From assembly GCA_964416425.1 (NCBI GenBank), contig CAYQEC010000008.1, positions 29,435 to 93,434 of the forward strand: DNA of 64,000 bases, read 5' to 3'. Made by a program: the position numbers and the translations under genes. This document shows, piece after piece, positions 17,612-25,771 of the stretch (its first letter is position 1; the number at the start of each line of letters is the position of its first letter). The DNA is from CAYQEC01 sp964416425 (lineage in GTDB: Bacteria; Actinomycetota; Acidimicrobiia; Spongiisociales; UBA5794). The notes below the pieces were generated by a model. It did not search any database. It saw nothing but the letters and a program-made list of their open reading frames with translations, and was not told where the DNA came from.

Positions 17612-18298
17612 ATGGGAACTCGATACTTCACCCCCAAGCTGTTCACCTTCCTCCAGGATCTCGCCCATCACAACGACCGGGCCTGGTTCAAGGCCAATCA
17701 GGACGCCTACGAGGAGCACGTCCGGGAACCGGCGCTCGAGTTCATCAACGACTTCGCCGCCCACCTGTCCCGCATCTCCCCCCACTTCGTCGCCGACTCG
17801 CGCAAAGTCGGCGGCTCCCTCTTCCGGATCCAGCGCGACACCCGGTTCGCCCGCGACAAGACGCCGTACAAGGAGAACACCGGCATGCAGTTCCGCCACG
17901 TCCGGGGCAAGGACGTGCACGCCCCCGGCTTCTACCTGAACATCGAGCCCGCCGAGTGCTACATGGGCATCGGCCTGTGGCGCCCCGAGAGCAAGGTGGC
18001 CCAGGCGATCCGGCACCACATCCACGAGCATCCGGCGGAATGGAAACGGGCGTCACGGGGTAAGCGCTTCACCGACGTCTTCACCGTGACCGGCGATTCC
18101 TTGAAGCGGGCGCCGCGGGGCTTCGACGAGGACCATCCCCTCATCACCGATCTGAAACGCAAGGACTTCATCGCCTCCACCCGGCTCACCCAGGGCCAGA
18201 TCGTCTCCGACCACTTCCTGGAGGACTTCTCCGGCAACTGCAAGCGGGCCGCCCCCTTCATGCAGTTCCTCTGCGAAGCCATGGACCTCCCGTTCTGA
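17612..18298 (+). CDS. DUF2461 (TIGR02453) family protein
   Basis: A 228-residue soluble protein of a widespread uncharacterised family. Family blocks are FTPKLFTFLQDLAHHNDRAW, FRIQRDTRFARDKTPYKEN, FYLNIEPAECYMGIGLWRPE and FIASTRLTQGQIVSDHF. Length is normal and no catalytic residue set is established. It stands alone, flanked by the divergent DUF2721 gene and the sigma factor gene. Confidence 0.88.
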   Translation: MGTRYFTPKLFTFLQDLAHHNDRAWFKANQDAYEEHVREPALEFINDFAAHLSRISPHFVADSRKVGGSLFRIQRDTRFARDKTPYKENTGMQFRHVRGKDVHAPGFYLNIEPAECYMGIGLWRPESKVAQAIRHHIHEHPAEWKRASRGKRFTDVFTVTGDSLKRAPRGFDEDHPLITDLKRKDFIASTRLTQGQIVSDHFLEDFSGNCKRAAPFMQFLCEAMDLPF

Positions 18299-18423
18299 TC
18301 CCGGGCGCCGTTCCGCCCGTGGCGATCCTCGCCGCCCCGGCGCCCGCCGTGTCAAGAATGCGAGCTCCGGCGGTGTGTCTTCGGGTGTGATCGTGAAGGA
18401 GATCCTGCCCGGAGGGGAAGACC

Positions 18424-18987
18424 GTGAATCCACCGACACCGGTGCTCGTTAGCTTGGGCGACCCGAGCACCGGAACCATCGAGCCCACCATGAGACGCAC
18501 TACCAGCCACACCCGCCTCAGCCCGGCCGGACCCGAGGTGGTGTTTCGCAACGACTACGCCCGGCTGGTGCGCTCCCTCGCCCTCATCGCCGGCGACGTC
18601 GAAGAGGCCTCCGACGCCGTGCAGGAAGCCTTCATCCAGGCCTGCCTCCACTGGCGCCGGATCGGCCGCTACGAGGACCCCGTCGGCTGGATCCGGCGGG
18701 TCGCCATCAACCGGCTCAAGAACCGCCACCGCTCCCTGCGGCGCCGCGACCGGGCCGTCGCCCGCCTCGTCCCACCGCCGCCGCCCGCCGACCCGGACAC
18801 CGGAATCGACGTGATGGCGGCGCTGCGGACTCTCCCGGAGCGGCAACGCACCGCCGTGGTGCTCCACTACTTCGAAGGTCTCACCACCCCCGAGATCGCA
18901 ACTGCCATGAACCTGTCCGAAGGAGCCGTGGGATCGCACCTGCACCGCGCCCGCGCCGCGCTGCGCCGCCATCTGGAGGTGTCGTGA
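18424..18987 (+). CDS. ECF-like RNA polymerase sigma factor
   Basis: A 187-residue sigma-70 family protein. Region 2 covers about residues 40-100 (VVFRNDYARLVRSLALIAGD, EEASDAVQEAFIQACLHWRR, VGWIRRVAINRLKNRHRS) and region 4 about 125-180 (LPERQRTAVVLHYFEGLTT, PEIATAMNLSEGAVGSHLHR). GTG 18424 follows GGAGGGG by six bases; ATG 18490 is a possible alternative. Its stop overlaps the start of the next gene, which encodes a single-pass membrane protein, the same layout as the pair at 1886-4118. Confidence 0.88.
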   Translation: MNPPTPVLVSLGDPSTGTIEPTMRRTTSHTRLSPAGPEVVFRNDYARLVRSLALIAGDVEEASDAVQEAFIQACLHWRRIGRYEDPVGWIRRVAINRLKNRHRSLRRRDRAVARLVPPPPPADPDTGIDVMAALRTLPERQRTAVVLHYFEGLTTPEIATAMNLSEGAVGSHLHRARAALRRHLEVS

Positions 18988-19931
18988 TGTCGATCGACAG
19001 CCAACTCGAGCGTGTCCTCAACGCCGCCGCCCCCCCGGTCGACGACACCGAGGTGTGGGAACAACTCCAGCCGCAGATCCGGCGGGCCCGGCGCCGTCAT
19101 CGAGTCCAGCTCGGGCTCGGCGCAGGGGCGGCCGCCGCTGCAGTGGCGATCGTCGCCGTCGGGGTGCTCGGGGCCCCACCGGCGACCCGGGAGAGCGGCC
19201 CGGCCACCGGGCCCGTCCTGGAGGCGACCACCACGGTTCCCACCACCGGGGACGACGCCACCAAGACCACCGAGCCCGAGACGCCCGGGTCCGTGGCCGT
19301 GCCCGTCGACGGGGCGCTCGACGCCGTCGACGCTTGGATCCAGGCGCTGGCGGCCGGCGACGCCGACGCCGCCTGGGATCTACTCAGCATCTCTTCCCAA
19401 GCGACGAACGGCCGCGACGGATTCGACTCCGCCTTCACCGAGCTGGAGGAAGGCTTCGGCTCGTGGGGGAACGCCACTCCCGCGCTGAGCGGGGAACCGA
19501 TCGAGATCGGCAGGGTGCCGGCCGTGCTGGTGGCGATCAGCGGCACCCGCACCGTCGAGGGCATGGTCGAGGACGCCATCTCGGTCCTCCCCGCCGTGTT
19601 TGAAGACGGTGCCTGGAGGGTCGAGTGGTACCTCCCCGCCGTCGACGGCTTCGCGCCGTCGCCCCGCCCCGAGTCGAGTGTTCCCTTCTCGCCGACCGGA
19701 CCGGTCGAGTGGACCGGAACCGGCGACGGCGTCAACCTCCTCCTCGTCGACGGTGAACCGGTCTCCGGCCTGGAGGAGGTGCCGGAGGGTGGCGGGCAGG
19801 CGCACGTCACCTGGGTGCCGCCCGAGCCGCTCCCGGCCGGCGGGCACTTCCTCAGCTTCGTCGCCGGCCGGCACCGTGGCCCCATCACCGTCCTCACCAT
19901 GCCCGTCTTCGTGGCGGAGGCGGCGGACTGA
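18987..19931 (+). CDS. Single-pass membrane protein paired with sigma factor
   Basis: A 314-residue protein with a cytosolic N-terminus of about 35 residues (SQLERVLNAAAPPVDDTEVW), one membrane helix (about 40-62), a Thr/Pro linker, then two extracytoplasmic parts: an NTF2-like region (AVDAWIQALAAGDADAAWDL) and a C-terminal Ig-like region. The start ATG is inside TGATG, coupled to the sigma factor stop. It is a candidate regulator of that sigma factor by position, but no known anti-sigma motif is visible. Identity of the extracytoplasmic domains is tentative. Confidence 0.75.
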   Translation: MSIDSQLERVLNAAAPPVDDTEVWEQLQPQIRRARRRHRVQLGLGAGAAAAAVAIVAVGVLGAPPATRESGPATGPVLEATTTVPTTGDDATKTTEPETPGSVAVPVDGALDAVDAWIQALAAGDADAAWDLLSISSQATNGRDGFDSAFTELEEGFGSWGNATPALSGEPIEIGRVPAVLVAISGTRTVEGMVEDAISVLPAVFEDGAWRVEWYLPAVDGFAPSPRPESSVPFSPTGPVEWTGTGDGVNLLLVDGEPVSGLEEVPEGGGQAHVTWVPPEPLPAGGHFLSFVAGRHRGPITVLTMPVFVAEAAD

Positions 19932-19975
19932 GATGTCCGCGAGCCGCCCCCCGATCTCCTAGGCTCCAGCGGGTC

Positions 19976-20758
19976 ATGGGAATCCTGCGGCGCCGCCCCG
20001 GCAAGCTCACCGGCATCGCCGGCTCCCTGTCGGGCCGCCACGTCCTCGTCACCGGGGGCGCCGGCGTGGTCGGCGGCGGCATCGTCCGGGTCCTGGCGGA
20101 GGCCGGAGCCGACGTCACCGTCACCGATCTCGACCAGCAGGCCCTCGATCGGCTGGTCGCCGCCGAAGCCGACGCGGCAGGGACCGTCGTCGGGGCCCTC
20201 TCCGACGTGCGGGACCCGGCCGCCATCACGGCGCTGCTCGAAGGCCTCGATCAACCCCTCGACGGGCTCGTCAACAACGTCGGCCTCGACCCCTACCCTC
20301 GCGAGCCGCCGGACCTCGACACCGACACGATGCGCACGGTCTACGAAACCAACGTGCTCGGCCCCCTCACCCTCACCCGGGAAGTGCTGGAGCGTTTCCG
20401 CCGGCGGGAGAAGCCGGCCTCGATCGTGTTCATCACCTCGATCCACCAGGCCGTGCTGCGCCGCCAACCCGGCTACAGCGCCACCAAGGCGGCGCTCGCA
20501 ATGGCGATGCGGGAGCTGGCCCTCGACGCCGCCCCCACCGGAATCCGGGTCAACGCGGTGGCGCCCGGGCACGTGGCGGTCGGGCGGCGGGGCAATCCCG
20601 TCTACAGCCGGGGGGCGCCGCTCGGCGAGGTGTCCCTCCACCCCGTCGAGATCGGCAAGGCGGTGTGGTTCCTGCTCAACGACGACCTCGCCGCCGGCAT
20701 CACCGGCGCCACCGTCACCGTCGATCGCGGCATGTCGCTGGTGACCCCCCACTGGTAG
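19976..20758 (+). CDS. Short-chain dehydrogenase/reductase
   Basis: A 260-residue SDR. The cofactor loop is VTGGAGVVGGGI (TGxxxGxG-like), followed by LVNNVGLD (NNxG-like), an active-site Ser in ITSIH and the YSATK catalytic pair, and C-terminal AVAPGHVAVG. An Asp after the second strand (VTDLDQQ) suggests NAD rather than NADP. The substrate is unknown. TAGGCT lies ten bases before ATG 19976. It ends 91 bases before the PqqD-like gene, which has its own promoter, so I do not count it in that operon. Confidence 0.88.
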   Translation: MGILRRRPGKLTGIAGSLSGRHVLVTGGAGVVGGGIVRVLAEAGADVTVTDLDQQALDRLVAAEADAAGTVVGALSDVRDPAAITALLEGLDQPLDGLVNNVGLDPYPREPPDLDTDTMRTVYETNVLGPLTLTREVLERFRRREKPASIVFITSIHQAVLRRQPGYSATKAALAMAMRELALDAAPTGIRVNAVAPGHVAVGRRGNPVYSRGAPLGEVSLHPVEIGKAVWFLLNDDLAAGITGATVTVDRGMSLVTPHW

Positions 20759-20789
20759 CCCATTCTGGGGTGGGCATATCAGGATGCCC

Positions 20790-20798
20790 TGCTACATT
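20790..20798 (+). promoter_or_regulatory. Extended -10 promoter of the PqqD/kinase operon
   Basis: TGCTACATT (extended -10, TGnTANNNT) lies in a locally AT-richer stretch. A start about seven bases downstream would give a leader of about 45 bases before ATG 20850. No clear -35 is seen, as is usual for extended -10 promoters. Confidence 0.5.
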
Positions 20799-20849
20799 GA
20801 GTGGCCGGTAGTGGACAATGCTGCATCGCAGGAATGGTGTGCTGAATCA

Positions 20850-21290
20850 ATGGACCAGGATCGAGCGCTCAAGGTGAATGCACCTGCCGTCATCGGCGAG
20901 GTGATCGACGATGACGTGGTGCTGATCAACTTCGACACCGGTACGTACTACCTCCTCGGCGGATCCGGAGCGGAGATCTGGCCCCTGCTGGAACGGGGGG
21001 CCACCCCCGCCGCCATCGAGGCCCGGTTGCGCCAGGCCTACGGGCTCGGCGACGGGGACATCCGATCCGACCTCGACCGCTGGCTCGGCGAGCTGCTCGC
21101 CGAGAACCTCGTCGCCGGCGTCGATGCCGTACCGGCCGGGGAGCCGGAGCCTGCCGCTCTCGAGGCGGCCGGCGACTATGCACCCCCGACGGTGTCCCGT
21201 TTCGACGACATGCAGGAGATGCTCCTGCTCGACCCGATCCACGACGTCGCCGACGCGGGATGGCCGCACCGGCCGGCAGATCCCCGCTGA
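20850..21290 (+). CDS. PqqD-like carrier protein with conserved-looking C-terminal tail
   Basis: 146 residues. Residues about 5-90 form a PqqD-like winged-helix fold (DDVVLINFDTGTYYLLGGSG, AEIWPLLERGATPAAIEARL, DLDRWLGELLAENLV), the domain that in peptide-modification systems binds a leader peptide. After an acidic linker comes a distinctive tail (residues 110-146) with FDDMQEMLLLDPIHDV and GWP, which is not part of the PqqD fold. The start at ATG 20850 is chosen because it begins the domain and lies downstream of the promoter; the in-frame ATG at 20784 lies upstream of it. First gene of a six-gene coupled operon. It probably presents a peptide, possibly its own tail, to the kinase or glycosyltransferases; that is inference. 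Confidence 0.85.
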   Translation: MDQDRALKVNAPAVIGEVIDDDVVLINFDTGTYYLLGGSGAEIWPLLERGATPAAIEARLRQAYGLGDGDIRSDLDRWLGELLAENLVAGVDAVPAGEPEPAALEAAGDYAPPTVSRFDDMQEMLLLDPIHDVADAGWPHRPADPR

Positions 21291-21304
21291 TCCGGGGAGG
21301 CGCA

Positions 21305-22342
21305 ATGCGCGCGGAGGGTTCCGAGCGGGCCACCTCCACCGCGGAGGCGTTCTTCGCGGCGGTGTGGGACGCCGGAGCCGGCGCCGTCACCCACAGCGTC
21401 CGGCTCACCGGTCACCGCATCGACCTCACCTTCTCCCCCGATCTCGAACCGCGGCTCATGCCGGCTCTCGCCCACCTGAAGACCGAATCGCAGGGCGAGA
21501 CGGCGCTGCAGGTACGGGCGTGGGACAGCCACTCGGGCGGCACCCCCCTCCCCGCCACTCCCTGGAACCGTGCCGACTACCCCGACGGCGGCGAGATCCG
21601 AGGCCCCGACACCGCCAGTATCTCCATCGCCTACCGGTTCGACCCCGGCGCCCTCAGCCTTTTCGACCGGGAGACGGGGAGAGCGGTGTTCTGGATCGAC
21701 TCGGCCGACAGGGTGCCGGGATGGATGGCGGCGGCCCCGTTCCGCACCATCCTGCCGTGGTTCGTCGCCGCCACCGGCGGTCAGTTCGTCCACGGCGCCG
21801 GGGTGGGCCTCGACGGCCGCGGCGTGCTGGTCGCCGGGGCCGGTGGATCCGGCAAGTCCACCACCGCCCTTCTCTGCGCCGACGCCGGTCTCCAGTTCGT
21901 CGGTGACGACTACGTCGTGGTCGGAGCCGACGGCGACCTCCATGCCGCCTACGGGTCCGCCAAGCTCGACGATGCCTCGCTCGCCCTCCTCCCCCACCTG
22001 AAACCGTGGGTGGTCAACGACGACCCGGAGATCTCCAAACATGTCGTGATGCTGAGCCGGGCCCGGCCGGAGAGCGTCGTGCCCCGCCTCCGGCTCGAGG
22101 CGATCCTGCTCCCGCGCCTCGGCCGCTCCGACCGCTCCCGCTTCCACCCGGCCTCGGCTTCGGAGGCGCTGCTCGCCCTCGCCCCCACCACCGTGTTCCA
22201 GCTCCCCGGGGCAGGCGGTCCCGCCCTCCGCTTCATGGCGGAGCTGGCGCGGCGGGTCCCCGCCTACCATCTCGATCTGGGACCGCCCGACGGGGTCGCC
22301 GCCGCCGTCGCCGATTTGCTGCGAAAGGGAGGGACGCCATGA
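21305..22342 (+). CDS. HPr kinase-like P-loop kinase
   Basis: A 345-residue protein. The C-terminal half has the HprK-type kinase core: a His-Gly (FVHGAGVGLDGRGVLVAG), Walker A GAGGSGKST at 178-186 and GDDYVVV at 200-206. The N-terminal half is unlike HPr kinase and probably recognises the substrate. No phosphotransferase genes are nearby, so the target is unlikely to be HPr; related kinases in lasso-peptide clusters phosphorylate peptides, and that is the likely analogy here. ATG 21305 follows GGGGAGG. It overlaps the GT2 start as ATGA. Confidence 0.85.
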   Translation: MRAEGSERATSTAEAFFAAVWDAGAGAVTHSVRLTGHRIDLTFSPDLEPRLMPALAHLKTESQGETALQVRAWDSHSGGTPLPATPWNRADYPDGGEIRGPDTASISIAYRFDPGALSLFDRETGRAVFWIDSADRVPGWMAAAPFRTILPWFVAATGGQFVHGAGVGLDGRGVLVAGAGGSGKSTTALLCADAGLQFVGDDYVVVGADGDLHAAYGSAKLDDASLALLPHLKPWVVNDDPEISKHVVMLSRARPESVVPRLRLEAILLPRLGRSDRSRFHPASASEALLALAPTTVFQLPGAGGPALRFMAELARRVPAYHLDLGPPDGVAAAVADLLRKGGTP

Positions 22343-23022
22343 CCCCCGTCGTCAGCGTCGTCATCCCGGTCCACAACGGGGCGCGGTACCTCACCGAAGC
22401 GATCGCCAGCGTCGGCGACGACCCACCGGTGGAGATCATCGTCGTCGACGACGGGTCCGACGACGGGTCCGCCGCAGTGGCCGCAGGCCACGACGGGGTC
22501 CGGGTGATCCGGCAGGAGCACGCCGGAGTGGGGGCGGCCCGCAACCGGGGCATCGACACCGCCGCCTGCCACTGGATCGCCTTCCTCGACGCCGACGACC
22601 TGTGGGGTGAGGGCAAGCTGCGGCACCAGCTCGCCGCCTTCGCCGCCTCCCCCACCCTCGACATCGCCTACTGCCTGGTCGAGGAGTTCATCTCCCCCGA
22701 TCTGACACCGGCGGCCCGGGCCGGCCTCACCGCCCGGCCCGGCCGGCATCCCGCTCCGCTGCCCTCGACGCTGCTCTTCACTCGGGACGCCGCCGGCCGG
22801 ATCGGCGACTTCGCGGGATCGGTCACCGCCGGCGGTGACCTCGACTGGCAGCTCCGGGCCCGCGACGCCGGGCTCGAGATGGCAGCGGTCGCCGACGCCG
22901 TCGTCTACCGTCGTCTCCACGAGTCCAACAGCGGCCGGGTGACGCGCCATGACCAGCACGCCGAGTATCTGCGAGCGCTGAAGCGCTCCATCGACCGGCG
23001 GCGAGAGGGTGCATCGGGATGA
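22339..23022 (+). CDS. Family 2 glycosyltransferase
   Basis: A 227-residue GT-A fold enzyme. The nucleotide-sugar site is VVSVVIPVHNGARYL with VDDGSDD at about 36-42, and the metal-binding motif is FLDADDLW (about 83-89). It is short for the family, with a GGDLDWQLRARD acceptor-side block near the C-terminus and no membrane segment. It transfers a sugar to an unknown acceptor, in context possibly the peptide handled by the PqqD-like protein. Overlaps both neighbours by four bases. Confidence 0.9.
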   Translation: MTPVVSVVIPVHNGARYLTEAIASVGDDPPVEIIVVDDGSDDGSAAVAAGHDGVRVIRQEHAGVGAARNRGIDTAACHWIAFLDADDLWGEGKLRHQLAAFAASPTLDIAYCLVEEFISPDLTPAARAGLTARPGRHPAPLPSTLLFTRDAAGRIGDFAGSVTAGGDLDWQLRARDAGLEMAAVADAVVYRRLHESNSGRVTRHDQHAEYLRALKRSIDRRREGASG

Positions 23023-24725
23023 AGCAAGGCCCGTGGCGGCAGTACCGCAGCTTCTTCCACCAATCCAACGTGATGCTGGGCTTCGTCATCCTGCTCGCCT
23101 TGGTCGGCGCCGCCCTCCTCATCCCCCTCCCCCTCATCATCAAGTACGCCCTCGACAAGGCCATCCCGAGCCGGAACACCGGTCGCATCCTCACCGTGGG
23201 CGTCGTGCTCATCGGCATGGAGCTCGGCAACGGCGGCATCACCCTGCTGCGCCGCTGGCTCGTCATCCGGGAGACGAAGCGGGCCACCCGCGAGATCCGC
23301 CACGCCATGGCCCTCAAGGTCCACGACGTCTCGATCGACTACCACCGCCGCAACGAGGTGGGTCTGCTCCACGACCAGATCGTGCAGCAGACCCAACGGG
23401 TCGACTCGATGACCGACCTGCTCATCTCCACGTTCTTCCCGACCGTGCTGCTGGCGATCGGCATCTCGGCGATCCTCATCAGCATCAACTGGCTGCTCGC
23501 CCTGGTCACCTTCACCATCGTCCCCCTGCTCTCGATGAACCATCGCTGGCTCCGCCCCCGGGTGCAGCGGGCGGTCAAGGACTACCAGCACGAGTACGCC
23601 GATTTCAGCGCCGGGGTGCTGTTCTCGCTGCGGTCGATCGAGCTGACCCGAACCCGCGGCGCCGAAGCCGAGGACGTCGCCCGCCAGGACGCCCACCTCG
23701 CCGAGTTGGAGACCAAGGACGCCCGCATGACGTGGCTGCGGGGCCTCTACGGGACCACCCAGCAGACCCTGCTCGCTCTCTCGGCGACCCTGATCCTGGT
23801 GGTCGGCGGCATCACCTACGCCCGGGGCCACATCACCCTCGGCGACCTCTTCGCCTACTACGCAGGCCTCGCCCTGCTGCGGGGCCCGCTCGTCACCAGC
23901 TTCGCCGCCGTCCCCGCCATCCTGGAGGGACGTCAGGCCCTGACCCACCTCTTCGATCTCTACAACGAGCACGACCGCAACCCGTACCGGGGCACCCGCA
24001 AACTCGACCTCGTCGGCCACATCGAGGGCCGCGGCATCACATTCGGCTACGGCGACGAACCGCTGCTGCACGACGTCGACTTCGAGCTGGAGCCCGGCGT
24101 GGTCACCATGGTCGCCGGACCCAACGGGTCGGGCAAGACGTCGCTGGTGAGCCTCATCCTCGGCTTCTACCGGCCGGAGCAGGGCGAGCTGAGCGTCGAC
24201 GGCGTCCCCTACGACGAGATCGACATGCCGACGCTGCGCCGCCAGATCGGCGTCGTTTCCCAGGAGGGCGTCATCGTCACCGGGACGATCGCCGAGAACA
24301 TCGGCTACGGCTTCCCCGACGCCGCCCCCGGCGAGATCCGCCGGGCGGCCCACCTCGCCACCGTCGACGACTTCATCGACACCCTGCAACACGGATTCGA
24401 CGAGTCACTCACCTTCGACGGCAGGACACTGTCGGGAGGCCAGCGACAGCGCATCGCCATCGCCCGGGCGCTGCTCCGCAATCCGCGCCTCCTCATCCTC
24501 GACGAGCCCACCAATCACCTCGACGCCGGCACCCTGCGGCGGGTGCTGGGAAACCTGACCCGCCTCGAGAACTCCCCGGCGGTGCTCATCATCAGCCACC
24601 ATCCCAGGGTGGTCGACCACGTCGACCGCCTCTACCGGATCGACGAAGGCCGGGTCGTGACGGACGGCATCCGCCACCCGACGACGACGGCCGGCCAGGC
24701 CGACCCGCCCGGCACGACACCGTGA
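23019..24725 (+). CDS. ABC exporter (fused membrane and ATPase domains)
   Basis: A 568-residue type IV ABC exporter. Six membrane helices lie within about residues 15-310; the ATPase is about 333-560, with Walker A GPNGSGKT at 367-374, signature LSGGQRQR at 471-478, Walker B LLILDEP at 491-497 and switch His at 527. There is no N-terminal C39 peptidase, so it does not itself cleave a leader. In this operon it is the likely exporter of the modified product or a lipid-linked intermediate. Coupled to the GT2 gene by ATGA overlap. Confidence 0.92.
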   Translation: MKQGPWRQYRSFFHQSNVMLGFVILLALVGAALLIPLPLIIKYALDKAIPSRNTGRILTVGVVLIGMELGNGGITLLRRWLVIRETKRATREIRHAMALKVHDVSIDYHRRNEVGLLHDQIVQQTQRVDSMTDLLISTFFPTVLLAIGISAILISINWLLALVTFTIVPLLSMNHRWLRPRVQRAVKDYQHEYADFSAGVLFSLRSIELTRTRGAEAEDVARQDAHLAELETKDARMTWLRGLYGTTQQTLLALSATLILVVGGITYARGHITLGDLFAYYAGLALLRGPLVTSFAAVPAILEGRQALTHLFDLYNEHDRNPYRGTRKLDLVGHIEGRGITFGYGDEPLLHDVDFELEPGVVTMVAGPNGSGKTSLVSLILGFYRPEQGELSVDGVPYDEIDMPTLRRQIGVVSQEGVIVTGTIAENIGYGFPDAAPGEIRRAAHLATVDDFIDTLQHGFDESLTFDGRTLSGGQRQRIAIARALLRNPRLLILDEPTNHLDAGTLRRVLGNLTRLENSPAVLIISHHPRVVDHVDRLYRIDEGRVVTDGIRHPTTTAGQADPPGTTP

Positions 24726-24727
24726 GC

Positions 24728-25771
24728 ATGAGAGGACGGCCCACCCGCCTCCGCCTCAGCCCCGCCCACGACCTGCTCCTCACCGCCGCCCTGGGCCGCG
24801 GCGACCGGGCGCGTGCCGCCTGGGAGCGGTGGCGAGGCCAGGCCGACCTCGACACGATCGACCCGCCCACCGTGGAGATGATGCCGCTGCTCGCCGCCAA
24901 CCTCGGGAGGCTGGAGGTGGACGACGTTATGGTGGAGCGGCTCCTCGGGATCACCCGCCAGTCCTGGTACCGGAACCAGCTCCTGATCGACGCGGTCGTC
25001 TCCGCCACGCACCGTCTCCACGAGGCCGGGATCGACACGATGGTGACCGGGGGTACCGCGGTGGCGATCATGGCCTATCCCGACCTCGGGCTCCGGAACC
25101 TGGGGCGGGCCGGCCTGGCGTTGCGGGAGACGTCGGCCACCCGGGCCGCCGCCCACCTCGTCGCCGCCGGCTGGTCGGCCGGCGCCACGGACCGCGACCT
25201 GGCGGTGCTCACCGACCGCCGCGGCCTCCAGGTCTTCCTCACCGACCATGTGCTCACCGACCATCCCGACGACGGCGCCGACGCGCCGTTCTGGGAGGGA
25301 TGCCACGACCAGGTCGTCGCCGAACGCACCGTCCCGGCTCCCGCCCTCACCGACACCGTGCTGCTGGCGCTACTGGAAGGCCTTCGCCACGGCCGCCCCG
25401 TCGAGCTGCGGTGGATCGGCGACACCGCCATCGCCATCAACCACCACGGCGATCGGATCGACTGGGACCGGCTGGTGGACGTCTCCCGGCGCCTGGAGCG
25501 CAGCCTCCGGGTCGAAGCCGGGCTCGCCTTCCTCGCCCGCACGCTCCAGGTGCCGGTCCCCACCCCCGTCCTCGCCGCGCTCGGGGACGGGACCCACAGC
25601 CGGCGGGAACGTGCCGAGCACCGGCTGTGGCTGCGGGGCTCCCCGGGGTCGCGACCCTCGGCCTTGATCCGGCATTGGTACCGCTACCGCCGGTCCCAGC
25701 ACGACGACGGCAACGTGGTCGGCTTCGGCCGCTACGCCCGGCGACGGGTGCAGTCCCGGAGCCGCCCATGA
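24728..25771 (+). CDS. Nucleotidyltransferase-fold protein (NTP_transf_5-like), catalytic Asp residues absent
   Basis: 347 residues. The layout matches the uncharacterised nucleotidyltransferase family found in lasso-peptide-type clusters: an N-terminal helical part (MPLLAANLGRL), the GG motif region VTGGTAVAIMAYPD (about 107-119), then a strand. In the family the next strand reads like MGDLDLLV, with two metal-binding aspartates; here residues 125-132 read LGRAGLAL, so both are missing. It may be a binding pseudoenzyme. GTG 24722 is an alternative start overlapping the ABC gene. Overlaps the GT4 gene as ATGA. Confidence 0.75.
   Translation: MRGRPTRLRLSPAHDLLLTAALGRGDRARAAWERWRGQADLDTIDPPTVEMMPLLAANLGRLEVDDVMVERLLGITRQSWYRNQLLIDAVVSATHRLHEAGIDTMVTGGTAVAIMAYPDLGLRNLGRAGLALRETSATRAAAHLVAAGWSAGATDRDLAVLTDRRGLQVFLTDHVLTDHPDDGADAPFWEGCHDQVVAERTVPAPALTDTVLLALLEGLRHGRPVELRWIGDTAIAINHHGDRIDWDRLVDVSRRLERSLRVEAGLAFLARTLQVPVPTPVLAALGDGTHSRRERAEHRLWLRGSPGSRPSALIRHWYRYRRSQHDDGNVVGFGRYARRRVQSRSRP

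Noticed and set aside
20784..20849. In-frame 22-residue N-terminal extension of the PqqD-like protein
   Set aside because: The ATG at 20784 is upstream of the likely transcription start (about 20805), lacks a ribosome site and precedes the PqqD fold.
23009..25771. 920-residue open frame that seems to fuse a new domain to the nucleotidyltransferase-like protein
   Set aside because: The first 573 codons are another frame of the ABC exporter gene, Arg/Pro-rich and without motifs. The real protein starts near 24728.
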